Positions 23,674 through 36,900 of a stretch of 64,000 nt of DNA are shown one piece after another. Within the stretch, counting starts at the first letter, position 1, and every line of letters starts with the position of its first letter. The DNA lies in assembly GCF_048771995.1 (NCBI RefSeq), contig NC_133033.1, positions 4,712,501-4,776,500 on the forward strand, written 5' to 3'. A program made the translations under genes and the position numbers. The notes below the pieces were generated by a model. It was not told the origin of the DNA and searched no databases. It saw nothing but the letters and a program-made list of their open reading frames with translations. This DNA comes from Taeniopygia guttata (Eukaryota; Chordata; Aves; Passeriformes; Estrildidae).

Positions 23674-23779
23674 GGGAAGCAAGGTGGAAGGGATGGAGGC
23701 AGGGCTGGAGGGTGATTGCAAAGCCAGAGAAGTGAATGGTGCAGACAGAGCTGGGCTTTCTCTGCCCAAATTACTCGGT

Positions 23780-24079
23780 CCGTGCTGCAGATTTATTCTT
23801 GAGTGGGCAGCTCCCAGCCTGACAGGAGCTCCCCAGCGTGAGCAGGGAATGCAAAACCTCTGAAACCAGCGGTGGTTTTATTAAAAATACGAAAGTTTTC
23901 AAACATGCCAGCTACCCCCGACACTCCGAACGCATCTCCCGCCGAGCCCGTGGTCCCGGACAGGGGAAAGCCGGGCTGACCCTTCCCGCTGCTCGCCCAG
24001 CCTGCTCCCACCCCAGCGGGGAGAGGCTCGGTTTGGAGAGGAGCAGGAGCCGCAGGGTCCCGGCCGGGGCTGGGCGGGC
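23780..24079 (-). other. TMEM61: TMEM61 3' UTR (inferred)
   Basis: Two minus-strand AATAAA hexamers lie downstream of the TMEM61 stop, at about 23,877-23,882 and 23,788-23,793. The UTR is therefore about 220-300 nt. Confidence 0.5.
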
Positions 24080-27013
24080 TCAGAGCCCCCCGTTGATGTT
24101 CCCGTTGATGTTCTCGTAGCTGGGCGGTGGTGTCGCCTGCGGCCAGGGCGGGCTGGGGCGGAACAAGGCGCTGTCGGAGGAGCTCCGCCGCCGGCCCTGT
24201 CGGCCTTCCTCCTCCTCCTCCTCCTCCTCCAGGTAGCGGTACAGGGCCGGCGTCAGCTCCTCCTTCATCCCCGGCGGCTGCACATAGGCCGGGCCAGCGT
24301 GGGCAGGTCGGCAGGTCAGGGCTTCTTCGTAGGTGGGGATGGCGCTGGAGTCCCAGGTGCTGCCAGGGGAGAGGAAGGGACCCAGCAGTGCACACCATCA
24401 ACATCCCGACACCCAACTGGAACATCCCAGCACCCTGAAACATCCCAGCACCCAGCTGGAGCATCCCAGCATCCAGCTGGAGCATCCCAGCACCCTGGAA
24501 CATCCCAGCACCCAACTGGAACATCCCAGCACCCAACTGGAGCATCCCAGCACCCCTGGAACATCCCAGCACCCAGCTGGAACATCCCAGCACCCCTGGA
24601 GCATCCCAGCACCCAACTGGAGCATCCCAGCACCCAACTGGATCATCCCAGCACCCTGAAACATCCCAGCACCCAACTGGAGCATCCCAGCGCCCCTGGA
24701 GCATCCCAGCACCGCTGGAGCATCCCAGCAGCCTGAAACATCCCAGCACCCCTGGAACATCCCAGCACCCAACTGGAACATCCTAGCACCCAACTGGATC
24801 ATCCCAGCATCTGGCTGGAACATTCCAGCACCCAACTGGAACATCCTAGCACCCAACTGGATCATCCCAGCATCTGGCTGGAACATCCCAGCACCCAACT
24901 GGAACATCCCAGCACCCCTGGAACATCCCAGCACCCAACTGGAACATCCCAGCACTCCTGGAACATCCCAGCACCCTGGAACATCCAGCACCCCTGGAAC
25001 ATTCCAGCACCCAACTGGAACATCCCAGCACCCCTGGAACATCCCAGCAACCAGCTGGAGCATCCCAGCACCCAACTGGAACATTCCAGCACCCCTGGAA
25101 CATCCCAGCAACCAGCTGGAGCATCCCAGCACCCAACTGGAACATCCCAGCACCTAACTGGAACATCCCACCACCCTGAAACATCCCAGCATCCCAGGTC
25201 ACCATGGTCACACCCCACTCCCATGCCAGCCAGAGCCCTCCCTGCACTGGCCAAGCCTGCTGCCACTTCCAGCAGAGTTTTCCTGAGCAAACACAGCTTG
25301 TGTACAGGGAAAACCTCTGACAACCTTTGCCCTCTGCACATGGCCCTGCTTGCACCCTACAGCATGGTGCAGCCCCAAAGCTGGGGGGCTGTGAAAGCAG
25401 CTCATCATTGCAGATGAAACCCAGCCCGGTGTGCTGGGGAGGCAGCAGGCATGGGAGGGCACAGCTGGCCCAAAGGAAAAGCCATGTGCTCCACAGAGAT
25501 GCCTCCATCCTGACCCTGGCAGATCTCTGTCCCACACAGACTGCCCCGGGCTTCTCTGCCAGGGATTCTGCCAGCCTCAGCTTGCACAGGAATGCCACCT
25601 TGGAAATGTGGAGAGGGGGATTTATCCCAGCACAGGATGGTTTGCTGGGGCTGGAGGAGCTGCTGCAGCACCAGCACCGCCAGGGTGCTGCATCCCATCC
25701 AGCAGGGGAGCTGGGAGCTCAGGGAAAGGGACATTCCCCATGGGGGCACAGCAAAATCCCTCCCTGGGACAAGGAACCTCCCCCCCAGATACCCAGACCT
25801 GCTCACAAGCTCACAGATACCCAGAGATGGGCACTGAAACCCCTGGAGAGCCAGGAACGTGCCTCCCACTCCAACAGCGTTTTTATGGTTTAATGTTCTG
25901 AAGAGTTTCTCTTAGTGCTGCTTTTCCCCAGAGCCCGATTTATGCTGGAGCCAAGATCTTTGCTGTGACCCCATAAAGCAGCACTGGGAAGGGCTGGCTG
26001 GCCCTGCTTCCACAGCAGTCTCCAAAAAAAAAAAAAAAACCCATCTTTTTATCAAAAAACTTTTAAATAAAGATGTGGAAGCAAATCTCAGGCTCACACT
26101 GGAAGATTCAGGGAACCTCAAAAGCAGCAGTTGTGCTCAGGGCAGGGTAAGGAGTCTTTCTATTCCCTGAAATGGGCTTCATAAAGGACCTTCTGCCTAT
26201 ATTTCTATCTTGATGCCATCCTCAGGATTATTTTCCTTATTTTTTCCCCGTTTTACTCCCTTGTAAGAAAGACTTTGCTTCCATTGAGGGTGTTATAAAC
26301 ACTCTCACCCTTACAGAGCATTGCAAACCTGGCAGACCAGGAGCTCTGAGTGACCCCCACCTCCCACCCCCACATCCAAACCTTCTGCCAGAAAACCAAT
26401 GTGTTCTTCTGCTTGGTGGCCCTAAGGACATGTGATGGCCCTGCAGGGCAAGGAGAGCTGGAGCAGGCACGGAGAGGGTGGGCACGGAGGGGGTTGTGGG
26501 GCTCGGGTTGACATTAATGAGCAGGAGCATTGCTCAGGGGCAGGAGGACAGCACAGAGCAGAGTTGTTGCTGCCTCTGTGAGTCCACCAGGCTGGGATCA
26601 GCGACAGCCAGACCCATCCTCCACCTCTGCCCACCCCAGCGCTGGCAGGGACGAGGCTCCCACCTGCAGTTCCACTTCTCTGGAGGCTCAGCCGTGAAGT
26701 ACTGCAGGTCCCTGGGGAAATGGTACTGGTAGCGCCGGGACACCACCCTGGCGTTGGCCTTCACCGACCACAGGAGGCCGAAGATGAGGAGGATGCCGCC
26801 GATGCCGCAGCAGAAGAAGCTGATGGAGCGGAGCAGGGCGCTGGAGGAGGAGGAGGAGCTGGGGACGGCCTCGGCTTCCCGGGGAGGCAGGAGACGAGCC
26901 CCGCTGCCGGAGCCCACCTCGCCATCGCTCCACCAGGCAAAGCACAGCGTCCCCGTCACCAGCAGCACGGCCCCCGTGATGGTCAGGCCGTAGCGGAAAG
27001 AGGCGGCTGCCAT
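24080..27013 (-). CDS. TMEM61: TMEM61, two-pass transmembrane protein, complete
   Basis: Two coding exons on the minus strand, 26664-27013 and 24080-24359, give 630 nt and 209 aa with matching phase (human is 210 aa). Segment one (residues about 6-28, ending GTLCFAWWSDGE) and segment two (SISFFCCGIGGILLIFGLLW) are membrane spans matching human TMEM61. The cytosolic tail carries IPTYEEAL, a run of glutamates (YLEEEEEEEEG), a basic-serine patch RRRSSSDS and the C-terminal PPPSYENI, a PPxY motif also present in human (PPPSYESI). Molecular function is unknown. It lies between BSND and DHCR24 as in human. An acceptor at 27065/27066 suggests that the 5' UTR is split. I chose ATG 27011-27013 because it opens the first membrane segment directly. 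Confidence 0.92.
24396..25190. repeat. 19-23 bp minisatellite in TMEM61 intron
   Basis: Tandem array of interspersed unit types, all containing catcccagcac followed by ccaactgga, cagctggag or ccctgga. It spans about 800 bp and starts only some 35 bp upstream (in gene direction) of the TMEM61 exon 2 acceptor. Unit lengths of about 19 and 23 bp alternate irregularly. Confidence 0.93.
25191..26663. other. Rest of TMEM61 coding intron
   Basis: No gene is seen. It contains a poly-A run on + at about 26,022-26,039 and otherwise unremarkable sequence. Confidence 0.45.
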
Positions 27014-27065
27014 CCTCCAGGAGAAGGGTTTAGGAGGGGAGAAGAGCGAGGCAAGGCATGAGAGA

Positions 27066-30000
27066 GCCTGTAAGACAAGAAAAGTGCCAGGTTGGAGAGG
27101 GAGAAGCTCGTGGAAGACCTGCGGGAGAAGCTCGTGGAAGACTGAGTGAGGAGCTCCTCGGGGCTTGCAGCCCCTTTTGCCGTTATTGTTATCCATCAAA
27201 AGGGGCATTTCCCTCCATTTGATGGATAACAATTCCATCAAAAGGTGGAAATTGCATTTCCATCTCAGATGGGAAATTGCATTTCCATCTCAGACGGAAA
27301 GCCCTTGGGAAGAGCAAAGTCAGCACCAGGTTGGACCCATAAACTTCCCAACAGCCTCGTAAGAACATCCCGATTTTCAAGCAGCAGCACAAAGGCAGGA
27401 TGGACACCCCAGCTCCAGGCACTTTCATAGCTCTTGGCTTTGGGTTTTATTCCAGACTTCCTCCCAGACTTGGAGGAAAGCCAGTTGGGTTTCCTGGGTT
27501 TTCTAAGCATGGCTTATGGAAGAGGTCGGAGAGAGGAACATAAATTCAAGATGTCATCACTTCCAAATTATCAGTGTGTCTCAGTGTGCCTGTTTTCTCC
27601 TCCAGAACCGATGACATTGGAAAAATCTGCTCAATCTTTATCCACATGAAGTTTGGCACACAAAACTTTGCTTGCCTGGGTCAGCTCCAGTGCAAACGTT
27701 CTCAAGTTCCTGTCAAGATTGATCCTGCAGGTGTTATTACCATCTTCACCCTCCCTATCAGGGTGGTTTGGGATTGGTTTGACAACCAAACAGGTGAGGT
27801 AATGCCACATATTCCTGCTGGATGTCCCTTCTCAGCTAAATGTCACCTGCAGAGAGATTCCCTGGTGCTGGAAAACTTGGGGAGGGGGAACTGCTTGCTG
27901 ATCTCAGTTCCCATTGCTTTCTCCAGCAAACAGCAAACATCTGCTCCCTCAGCTTGTGCATCCCCAGCTCCCAACTAACCAACTAACCAGGGAGGCAGAG
28001 TGGTCCCTCCCATGCCCTCTGCTCACTGCCCAGCAGGAAGATGCAGGTTCAGCTCCCACTTCTCAGTGGACAAAAAGCTTTGGACCATGTGGGAATTAAG
28101 CACCAACACCCCCAAAGAGATTCAATCCTGGGTGACTCCACTGTGAAGGTTTGTCATGGTGGCAGTGCCAGCAGAGAGCTGCATATGAGGGATGGCCAGG
28201 ACAGGGGAGGAGCTCAAGCAGAGGTTGGTGGATGACCCACTTAGCTGTCACCTTTGCCTTCATCACTGTGCCTGTGTGTCAGTAACAGGACCATCATGTG
28301 GTGGCTTTGGTCTCCACTCCTCCAGGCAGGGCCCATCTCCTACAGAGGGGTCTTAAATTGTACCCTGAGATCTGGGAGTGCAGAGCCAGAGCCAGGCAGG
28401 GAGCAGAAGTCCAGCATGGACTCGGTGTCATCAAGGTCAGGTGGAATTATGTTATTTCAAGCTGGTATTTATCAGATGGGCCCACTAAATGGAAAGCCAA
28501 ATTACCTTGTACTGAAAGAAACACTATCTGATCTAACCGACATTTAATGAAGGAATCTGATGAGGAGTGAGATTTAGGAAAGCTGAAGGAGTGGGAGCCC
28601 CAACAGCTCACTCCAGCTTTTGTCCCAGGGTCACAAGCCCAAAATGCCACCTGGGCTGGCTGTGGCCAGTGGTCATCAGCTGTGGTCACCTGCTGGGAAG
28701 AGAGTCATGCTCCTGAGCTGAGAAAAGGCAGAGCTTCCCTCTGTTATGGGGGGCATGTTTGGATGCTCCCTCCTGAACGGCAGGGGCTTGGCTGAGCTGG
28801 GATGGAGAAGAGACTGTTGGAGATGGTATCAGAAGCTGTCAGGGATCAGTATCCCCAAACCATCACTGAACATGAACAGGACACAGCAGAAGAGCTGGAC
28901 TCAGGTTGCCTTGCAGCAGGAGATGCTTAGGAGAGCACAAGGATCCCACTGACCTGTGAATGCAGCTCCTTTGGACAGCAATGTGTTTTCATGTAGAAAT
29001 TTCAGTGTGTTGTTTAGAGAAAAAAACATCACCCAGAAACCCCCTACAGCAAAACTCTCAATCCAGCTGCATGGAAATGTCAGGGCACTCCAAGCTGAAA
29101 CACTGGACTGAACCTGCACCAAGAGTTGAAATGCTCACCTCCTGCAAGAAACAATCTCCTCATTCTTGGGTCAGTCTGGTGAGGTTTGGGAGATGCTCTG
29201 AATTCTCAGGTGAGATTTAGGAGATGCTGTGATTCCCCTGCCTGAGCACGGGGAATTTTGCAGCGTCCAGCATTGAGCACATCTGGGAGAGCTGGCAACG
29301 AGGGGGAGGCGGAGGGAAGGTGGAGAAGCCTCCGATGGTGGAGGTGATGGATTGACAGCTCGAGAGAATAAACTCTTCTGTCTCTTGACGAGCCCAACGC
29401 AGCGCAGGGAGCTCCCGCAGCGCCTGTGCGGGAGCAGCTCCGCCGCGCTGGTGGCACTGCCACCGCTGGGTGACATTGCAAAGCCCCTTCTGGGGCTGCC
29501 ACAGCTCTCCTGAGCCTCTCTGAAAGACTGGCGGTGTTTTCTCAGCACACCAAGAGCTGGAAGAAGAGTCTGAAGGAGCAGGGAGCGAGGTGCGGGGCTG
29601 GGGCAGGACCCGAGGCTCCCGCAGCCTCTCCCGGGGCTCTCAGCATCTCCCTCCCCATGAGCATTCCCAGCACACCTTTTCACGGAGCCACAGCAATTGC
29701 CGGCTCTCCAATGTCTTTCCCCACTCTCCGAGCCCCCCTGATATTTTGTTCTGCCCTGTCTCCTTCTCTGACCTGCTCTGAAATAGTTTTCCGGGGAATA
29801 GATTTGCACGTTGCATGTACAAACAGATAATGTTGATAGTTTACATAGTTCAAGTGAGCCGCTGAGAATAGCAGCCCCCATATAAAGTTATGCAGATGGT
29901 GATTCATAGGGTCTACTAAGCATTACTCAGAAAAACGCTCTTTTCAAGCAACACGAGAAAAGAGTTTTGAACCTCTCCCACCGCCATCAAGCAGAAATCC

Positions 30001-30358
30001 ACCTCCACGGCACTTACAGACCGTCCTTCCGTGCGGGGCTGGAGATCTTTAATCACAGAAGAAGAACGCCGGGCAGAGATGCACCAAACAAAGCGTGAGC
30101 GCGTCTTTGGGGAGATCCCTTCCTGCCTCCATCCAAATTCGCTATTTTATCGCGCTAATCACCACGGAGCGCTTATCCCCCATTCAAAGCAAAGTGACAG
30201 CGATGCTTTGGGAAGAGCTCCCGAGAACTCCGGCGCGCTCAGCCTGCCGAGCACGGAGCCGAGCCCCGGTGTCCCCCAGCGCCCCGCGGCCCCTGTCGGG
30301 CTCTGTCCCGGCCGGGGGTGCCCGTGTCCCGCCGCTGCCCGGTCCCCCGTGCACTCAC
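27066..30358 (-). other. Probable 5' intron of TMEM61
   Basis: It is bounded by an acceptor (minus: ttgtcttacag) at 27,066 and a good donor (minus: gtgagtgc) at 30,358. Inside are small duplications at 27,101-27,142 (gggagaagctcgtggaagac) and 27,249-27,298 (aaattgcatttccatctcag), and an inverted repeat around 27,193-27,230 (ccatcaaaag..tttgatgg). No coding exon was recognised. Confidence 0.45.
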
Positions 30359-30560
30359 CGAGCCGCCGCCGCCGCCGCCGCCGCCGCCGCTCCGGCCCGG
30401 GCGGCTCCGCCGAGCCCGCGGGGCGGGCGGGGCCGGGGGCGGCTCGGGGCGGGCAGGGACCGCCGCTCGTTCCCTCCCTCCCTCCCGGCACGGTACGGCG
30501 GTTCCCAGCTCCCCGCAGCCCGCTCCAGTCCCGTCCCGTCCCGTCCCTCCCGGGAGTTCG
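30200..30560 (-). promoter_or_regulatory. TMEM61: CpG island with probable TMEM61 non-coding first exon
   Basis: The segment is GC- and CpG-rich. On the minus strand a donor GTGAGTGC follows a (CGG)-type run of about 9.7 units (30362-30390), so a first exon ending at 30359 is likely and would carry the repeat just before its donor. The strand is inferred from the donor and from the TMEM61 acceptor at 27,066. Confidence 0.5.
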
Positions 30561-30665
30561 GGATGCAGAGCCCGGCGTCTCTGCACCAGCCTTGCTTTGT
30601 GACCGCTTCAGCTCTCCTCACCTCTGTGTCAAACTGTCTCTTTTCCTTATTCCTGGGATAGAACG

Positions 30666-30918
30666 GTTAGGGTTTGGGAGGATTTTTTAAGGGCCATGTA
30701 GACCAACCCACCTGCAACCAGCAGGGATATCTTCCACTAGATCAGGCTGCTCAGAGCCCCATCTCACCTGGCCTTGAATGTTACCAGGTATAGGGCATTC
30801 ACCACCTCTCCATGCCAGTGTTTCGTCAACTTCACTATAAAAAAATTTTTTTTTCTTTTTTTTCTTTATAGCTAATCTAAGTCACCCCTTTTTTAGTTTA
30901 AAACCATTACCCTGCAGC
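30666..30918 (-). mobile_element. CR1 LINE 3' fragment
   Basis: Antisense CR1 features: 'gggccatgtagaccaaccca', 'cttccactagatcaggctgctcagagcccc', 'ggccttgaatg', and 'tttagtttaaaaccattaccc'. It is diverged, with an internal T-rich expansion. Confidence 0.8.
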
Positions 30919-33900
30919 GCTCAGGACATCTGGATATTAAACAAACTGAGGGTGCTGTGCTCTGAATTTCAGGATGGTCAGTACGACAGCATCTGGATTC
31001 AGGCACAATTCCTCGTCACGGAGCTGGAGGGAGATTTGACCAAAAGCTGCTGTACCGTGCTGTGCTATGGCTGTTCATCTCACACATCCACAGACCCACA
31101 GACACACCATGCTGCCCTTGGGCTGCAGCTGAGCATCACTGGCAGGCAGAGCCATTTCTATGGATACCCTGGGCTGCTGTTCCTGCACTGCTTGGAGCTC
31201 ATCTCACCAGCTCAAAACCAGCTCAAGGTTTACCTGCACATGCTGCAGGGACTGATGCAAAGCCCCACTGTGGAATTCATATCTGCTTCATACATTATTA
31301 GAAGTCACTCAACCCATCTGAGAACGTGTGTGTGTCGAGCTCCATTTACCTGTAGCCACTGTGGAGTGTCACAAATGGCAAACTGAGGCACACAGGGGGC
31401 TGGCTCACACAGGAGTGGCCCTGCAGCAGGTTGGGTCTCCATCCTAGAGGAGAATGGGGCAGAGGTCCCCAAGGCCAGCACTTAGTGATGTGGAGGCACT
31501 GTGAATCAGCAGTCACCCTATCAAAGGATAATAAGACAACTTTTCTGTTCCTTACCTGCTCAGATATTGTATTTAACTGAAATGTGATTGTCAAACAGCA
31601 TCTGAAGCACTTTAAGGTGGTGTCAGTGCATGGCTCCATGCTTTTCCCAGCACAGGGCTGCAGAGTGAGATGGCTTTGTGCCAGCACACTGGTTTTTCAG
31701 CCCCACAACCACCCATAACCTTCTGGCTTGCCCAGGGGTCTGGGCAAACATTCCACCACAAGGCAGAGGCTGGAAGTGGTCAGTGGTACCAGCACCTCTG
31801 CTTACCAGCACCTTGGCCAAAATGCATTTTACCCCTCTAAGAACTTTCCTGCAGGTGGAGAAGGCACTGCAATATGGGGCACAGGGAAAAGGCTTCTCCA
31901 GAATAAAGACAGAATATCTGTGCAAAATATGTGAAACATCCCATGTATGGTGAAACTGCAGTGGAGAAAACAAGGAGATATAAAAGACAGTTACAGCCCC
32001 TGCAAGAACAAGAACAAAGGAGGAACGGGGAAGGAGATTGTTCCAGTAATTGCCTCCCCCAGGTAAGGATGCTGAGCCTGAGCAACACTGCTGGCACAAA
32101 AAAATGCTGCTTTTTGATTCATTGTTCACCTAATTTTGCTGCTGCAGCAAATCACATGTAAAATAGTGCATTTCCCTGTATAATCAAGATAAATAAGCCA
32201 GCTTTTTCATTAGGGGTGTCTGTGTGCAGATGCATGCACTCTGTGCCCTGTCACGACGGGATGGGTGGTACCAAGAGCACCAAGCCAAGAATGAATTTGG
32301 ATGCACCAAGTCCAGAGCACAGGTTCACTGACAGAATCCTCACTTATGGCACCTGGGCCAGGCCACAGGTGTCCATCAGTGATTTGTCACACAGGGCACT
32401 CACACCATGCCCAGCTGCCCCCAGCAAGCACCTCTAGTCACATCCCCTGTGACAGAGTCACAAAAGATCCACTGATGTGTTTTCAGGGGTCACATCTCTG
32501 CAGGTATGAGGTGTCCATGTTGCCCAGATCCATGGAGAAGCCATTCCCAGGGGCTGGCACACACCTTGTGTTTTCCTGGACTCTGAGTGCAGCCTGCCAG
32601 GCTGACAAGGGGCTGCAGCATGAGGATGCCATGAGGATGTGCAGATGGGAGAGAGTTCTGGCATCCAGCACGTGGAAAGCATAGGAGAAATCTCCTGCTG
32701 TTTATCTTTGCCTTAATTTGCATCTTCTTAAAATGCCTAATTAGTCGTGCAAGTTGATATACTGGCTCAGGCACTCCTACTTAATCCAGTCAGCAAACCC
32801 AGGCTTTGAAAATATTTGCCCTACATCTTCACATGAGGCAACATTCACCGGTGTCCTTTGGGGTTGAACCTGCAGCTGGACATGCATGTCCCTGTGGAGG
32901 TCCTGCTGCATGGGCAGCTGGAGGTTTGGGAGCCCTCCTTTGTGGTCTCCATCAGGAAATGCCAAGCATTTGGATGTGAAAGGGGATCAGCTCCCTGACC
33001 TCAAAGTGGTGTGTGGATTTTCTGGCTAGTTCACCTAGAAGTATTCCTTCTGCAGACCAGCTGTGTTTTTGACCCAAGACTTTATTGAATGCCAAAGTCC
33101 TTTTTGTACCATAATATGTACTTTGTAATATATCTTATTATTTAGTTCCAATGGCTTTACTGAGTTTGAATTATAATAGAAGAACAAGATGTGTATGAAG
33201 TTGTTTAGTATCAGTTTCTGTTGTGGTTCCTCCACTAGCTGTGTCCATCATCTAGCAAGCCACTGGACCCAAAACCTCTGAGTGTTTTAAATGTTTGCTT
33301 ACTCAGCTGTAATGATGTCCCAACCAGAAGCCTGTAAATCTGCACCACACTGAGGAGCACAACTGTGGTGGAAAGTTTTGGAAAGGGACTTTGAAAGTAC
33401 AGATAGCATCATCCACAGAGGGCTTTATGGACAAGCAATGTTCTCAAATTCCTTCAGCTCCTTCTCTGAGACTTGTGTCAGTACAGGAGCACCTGGCTGA
33501 GGTGCCAACTCCTCTTGGGGCTGTTGTGTAGAGAAATTTCTGTGTTGCAGATGAGGACAAAAGGAGCTTTCCAACAAAATCTGAAAATGATTAGAAATTT
33601 GCCCAACAAGGGCTGGGGGAAGAAAAGAGTTAAATCCTGATGCCTCAGCTCAGCCTTTAGGCAGACAAAACTTTTCCTGAGCTCCTGGAGATTTTTGCTT
33701 CAGGGAAGCCCCGTGTCTGAGCTTCTTTCTTTCTCCATGAAGAGGCAGCACGGCTGTGTTACACGTGGGTAACCCACCATGCAGCGTGTTTTACATGCCA
33801 CAGCTGCTGCAGCTCTGCTGGAGTGTGAGCTGCAGTGAGGAAACATTGATTTCCAGCCCTGTAGGCTCCTCAGTCAAGCCTGATGTCAGTCACATCCATC

Positions 33901-36900
33901 ACACTTGAGCAGAGAGAGCTATGGAGACATGCCCTGGCTGCTGAAACACAGCAGCAGCTTGTTTACTCCACACATCAGATATCTGAGCTCCTGTATATCC
34001 TTGATTCCAAATGCTGATGTTCAAAGGAGCAGCAAGAACTTTGATTAAACACAAAATTGGTTAAATTTGCTTCCCAGTGAACTCAACATGAGGTGTGAGA
34101 TGAACCACAGTTATGCTGACATCCCCAAGACCTGGTGCTTCTTCATGTCTGCTGCATGCAGCCATTCCAGAGCTCTCCAGGGAGCAGGGAATGGGTTGGG
34201 CTTTGTTTATTTTTCAGCACAAAAATGCAAAAGAGAAGCTCAAAGCAGCATTAATTACAAATTTTAGAGAAAAAGGGTGGAGCAGCCATCTAGCTCTTCT
34301 GGTTGCCACCACATGTGAAGCCCTTGGGGTCCAACACACATCTGTCCCAGATGTTCCACAGCTGGTTTCCTTTTCCAGTGCCCCTGCATTATCCCACTGC
34401 CTGCCTTGGCATCGGGCTGCCCACAAGCACTTGTTCACATCAGTGTGCTATGCTGGGAGGTGGCTGAGGATTAAAATGCTGCCAGCAAACCTTGCAAACA
34501 TTTTGTTGGAAGCATGACAGCCTGGGGAGATACACAAGGAATGGCTGAGAGGAGGAGGGTTTCAAGGTTTCTTAAAGAATCACCAGCTAAGGTATCAGCA
34601 AAAACAGATTTAATATAAAAGCAACAGCACAACGAAGTTTGCTGGCAAGGTTCACTCTATTATTACTAATGGTCAAAGGACAGAGAGAAAAAAAGCAAAC
34701 AAAAAATCCAATCAATCCAAACTGATAGAAACACAACATTATCCATGTGAAGGCTGGGCTGGGGAGGGGGAGACAAAACGACAGGAGACAGTAAGGATAA
34801 AAAGGAATACATCCTAAAGGCACAGCAGTTCTTCAATAAACAGCACTTAAACTTAACAGCACTTAAACCTAAGAGATTTAACTCATGTTGTCAGTTAAGC
34901 CAAACAATACAGCAAAGGATTCATAGAGGATTTACCATACCACAAAAGTAACTTACCTACAGGCCTAACTTCCTTCCAAATCTAAAGTACTTAAGGATCC
35001 AGGAGAGCAGCATTCCCAGGACATTTGATGCAGCAGATGCACACTTGCATGTACACTGACATCAAGAGTCTGTACAAGATACCTGCAAGGAATTCCCTTC
35101 TAATTCAGTGAAATACTCACCTGGGATGCCTTTGGTGCCCTGCTGTGCCCAAAAGCCTGTCTGTTTTCTTCACAGCTCATCTGCAACACCAGCTGTTGAC
35201 CCAGTAAGAGCTCTGTGATTCCTGCCCGCACAGCTTGCCTTGCTTTAACCCAGCACATTTACATCTCCTTACACAGGTTTCTAGGTAACTGAAGACAATT
35301 TGGAACTCTGCAAGAAATGACAGGAGGTGAGTTTGGGAAATAACAGGCTGCAGCTTCTCTGTAATGGCATTAAAAGAGTCAGAGGATATCAACACTCATC
35401 TCCAGTGCCACAGCTCCCTCAGTGGGGAATTTTCCTCGCACTCTGGTTAGCTCTGTGGTGTGAGGCTCTGAGGAGACCCCGCTCCTGATGTTCTCCTGAT
35501 GATGTTCTCCTGATGATGTTCTGATTTCTGCCTGAAAGGAGCAGCACTAGCAGGAGATTTCTACTATGGAGGTTTATGAGCAGGTTGCTCCCATCTCTTC
35601 CCTCAGTCTGTAAGAGAAAAACTGATTCAGTACTGACTTGGAAGAAAGAGGGGGATGTGAATGTGAGTAACAGGCATTTGCAAAGATGCATGGGATGAAA
35701 CTGCTGGAAGACATTGCCTAAGTTAGTTACCTTCAGACTGAAAAGAGAGGTCTCCATCTACCATATGCAGCTGACTTAGATCAGCACCTCAGACTGCGAC
35801 GGGACCTGACAGAAAGCACCCATGAGCAGCACCCCTGAGACAGAGACCTGCCATCCCACATGGAGAACACAGGCTTCCCTGCTCGACCTCCCTGGGAAGC
35901 CACCCAGGATCCAGAGAGTTACTCTTCCTCCCCAAAATGTATCCTGTCCTTTTCTTTGTCTACTCATCTTCTTTGAAAAGGTGTGGTTTTCCTCCCCTGG
36001 CAATTCTCCTGTGCCAGAGAAGTGTCAGCTCTTGGTTGCCTCACAGAGGGATGAAACTCTCCTGTCCTGATTCACTCTGCCAGTTCCAGCATGAGGGAAA
36101 TCCATCCCAGTCCTATAACTTTCATTAGCCTGGATTTAAGCAGACACCTCAGTGCAATAAAAGTTCAGAGCTTATTACAGACTCTGGGCTGATACCATAG
36201 ATAATGGTAATTAACTGATCTGGGATGACAGTGGTTTATTGCTGGCTGATTTCTCAATATTTTCCTTAAGCAGTCTGTTAAAAAGAAAATGGGCCTTGCC
36301 AAGGATGGAGGGGGCAGGAGGAGACAGAAAGCAGCTGAGTCTGCAGCTCAGCACATGAGGGGCTTGGAAGTGCACCTGGAGTTTGCCATGAGCTGGGGGC
36401 AGGATCAGTGCATTTACCCATTCTCAGATTTATTTGTGAGTCACAGGGTTTCTGTGGGTGGGCATTTAAAGACCACTCTTCCCCATGGACAGGGTGCTGC
36501 AGCAATCATATTTTGATGCCTACTGGAAGTACAAAAAAAACTGGGGTTTGGTTGTGTGAGAAGGTACTGAAATTGCTGACTCATTTTACTAGGTATGGCT
36601 CCAAACAAGTCTGCCAAGCTGGATTCTACAGAAATTTCCTGTATTAAAGGAAACTGAGCAATCACATCCTCATCACCTTCTGTGCAGACACCTCTTCCAG
36701 CCACTGATTTGCAGAGCTGAGGACCAGTCAATTCATCCAGTCCTCAGCCTGAAAATCGTTCTGTAGCTCCATGAGATGATCCACACATGGGAGCACATCT
36801 TGTTCTTCTCCACAGAAAGGGGCAGGAACCTCTTCTCAAAGCCTCCAGCTTCCTTCTGCTCAGTTCCATACACGTGGGAGTCGCTTCCAAGGCACATCTG

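Noticed and set aside
23793-25598. Minus-strand frames rich in GCWDVPVG-type repeats
   Set aside because: They are translation of the TMEM61 intron minisatellite. Only the 24080-24359 part is a real exon.
34590-34960. Possible old LTR remnant (minus strand, stretch with TTTATATTAAATC and attattactaatggtcaaagg)
   Set aside because: It is vaguely LTR-like, but I found no paired ends, target duplication or primer site.
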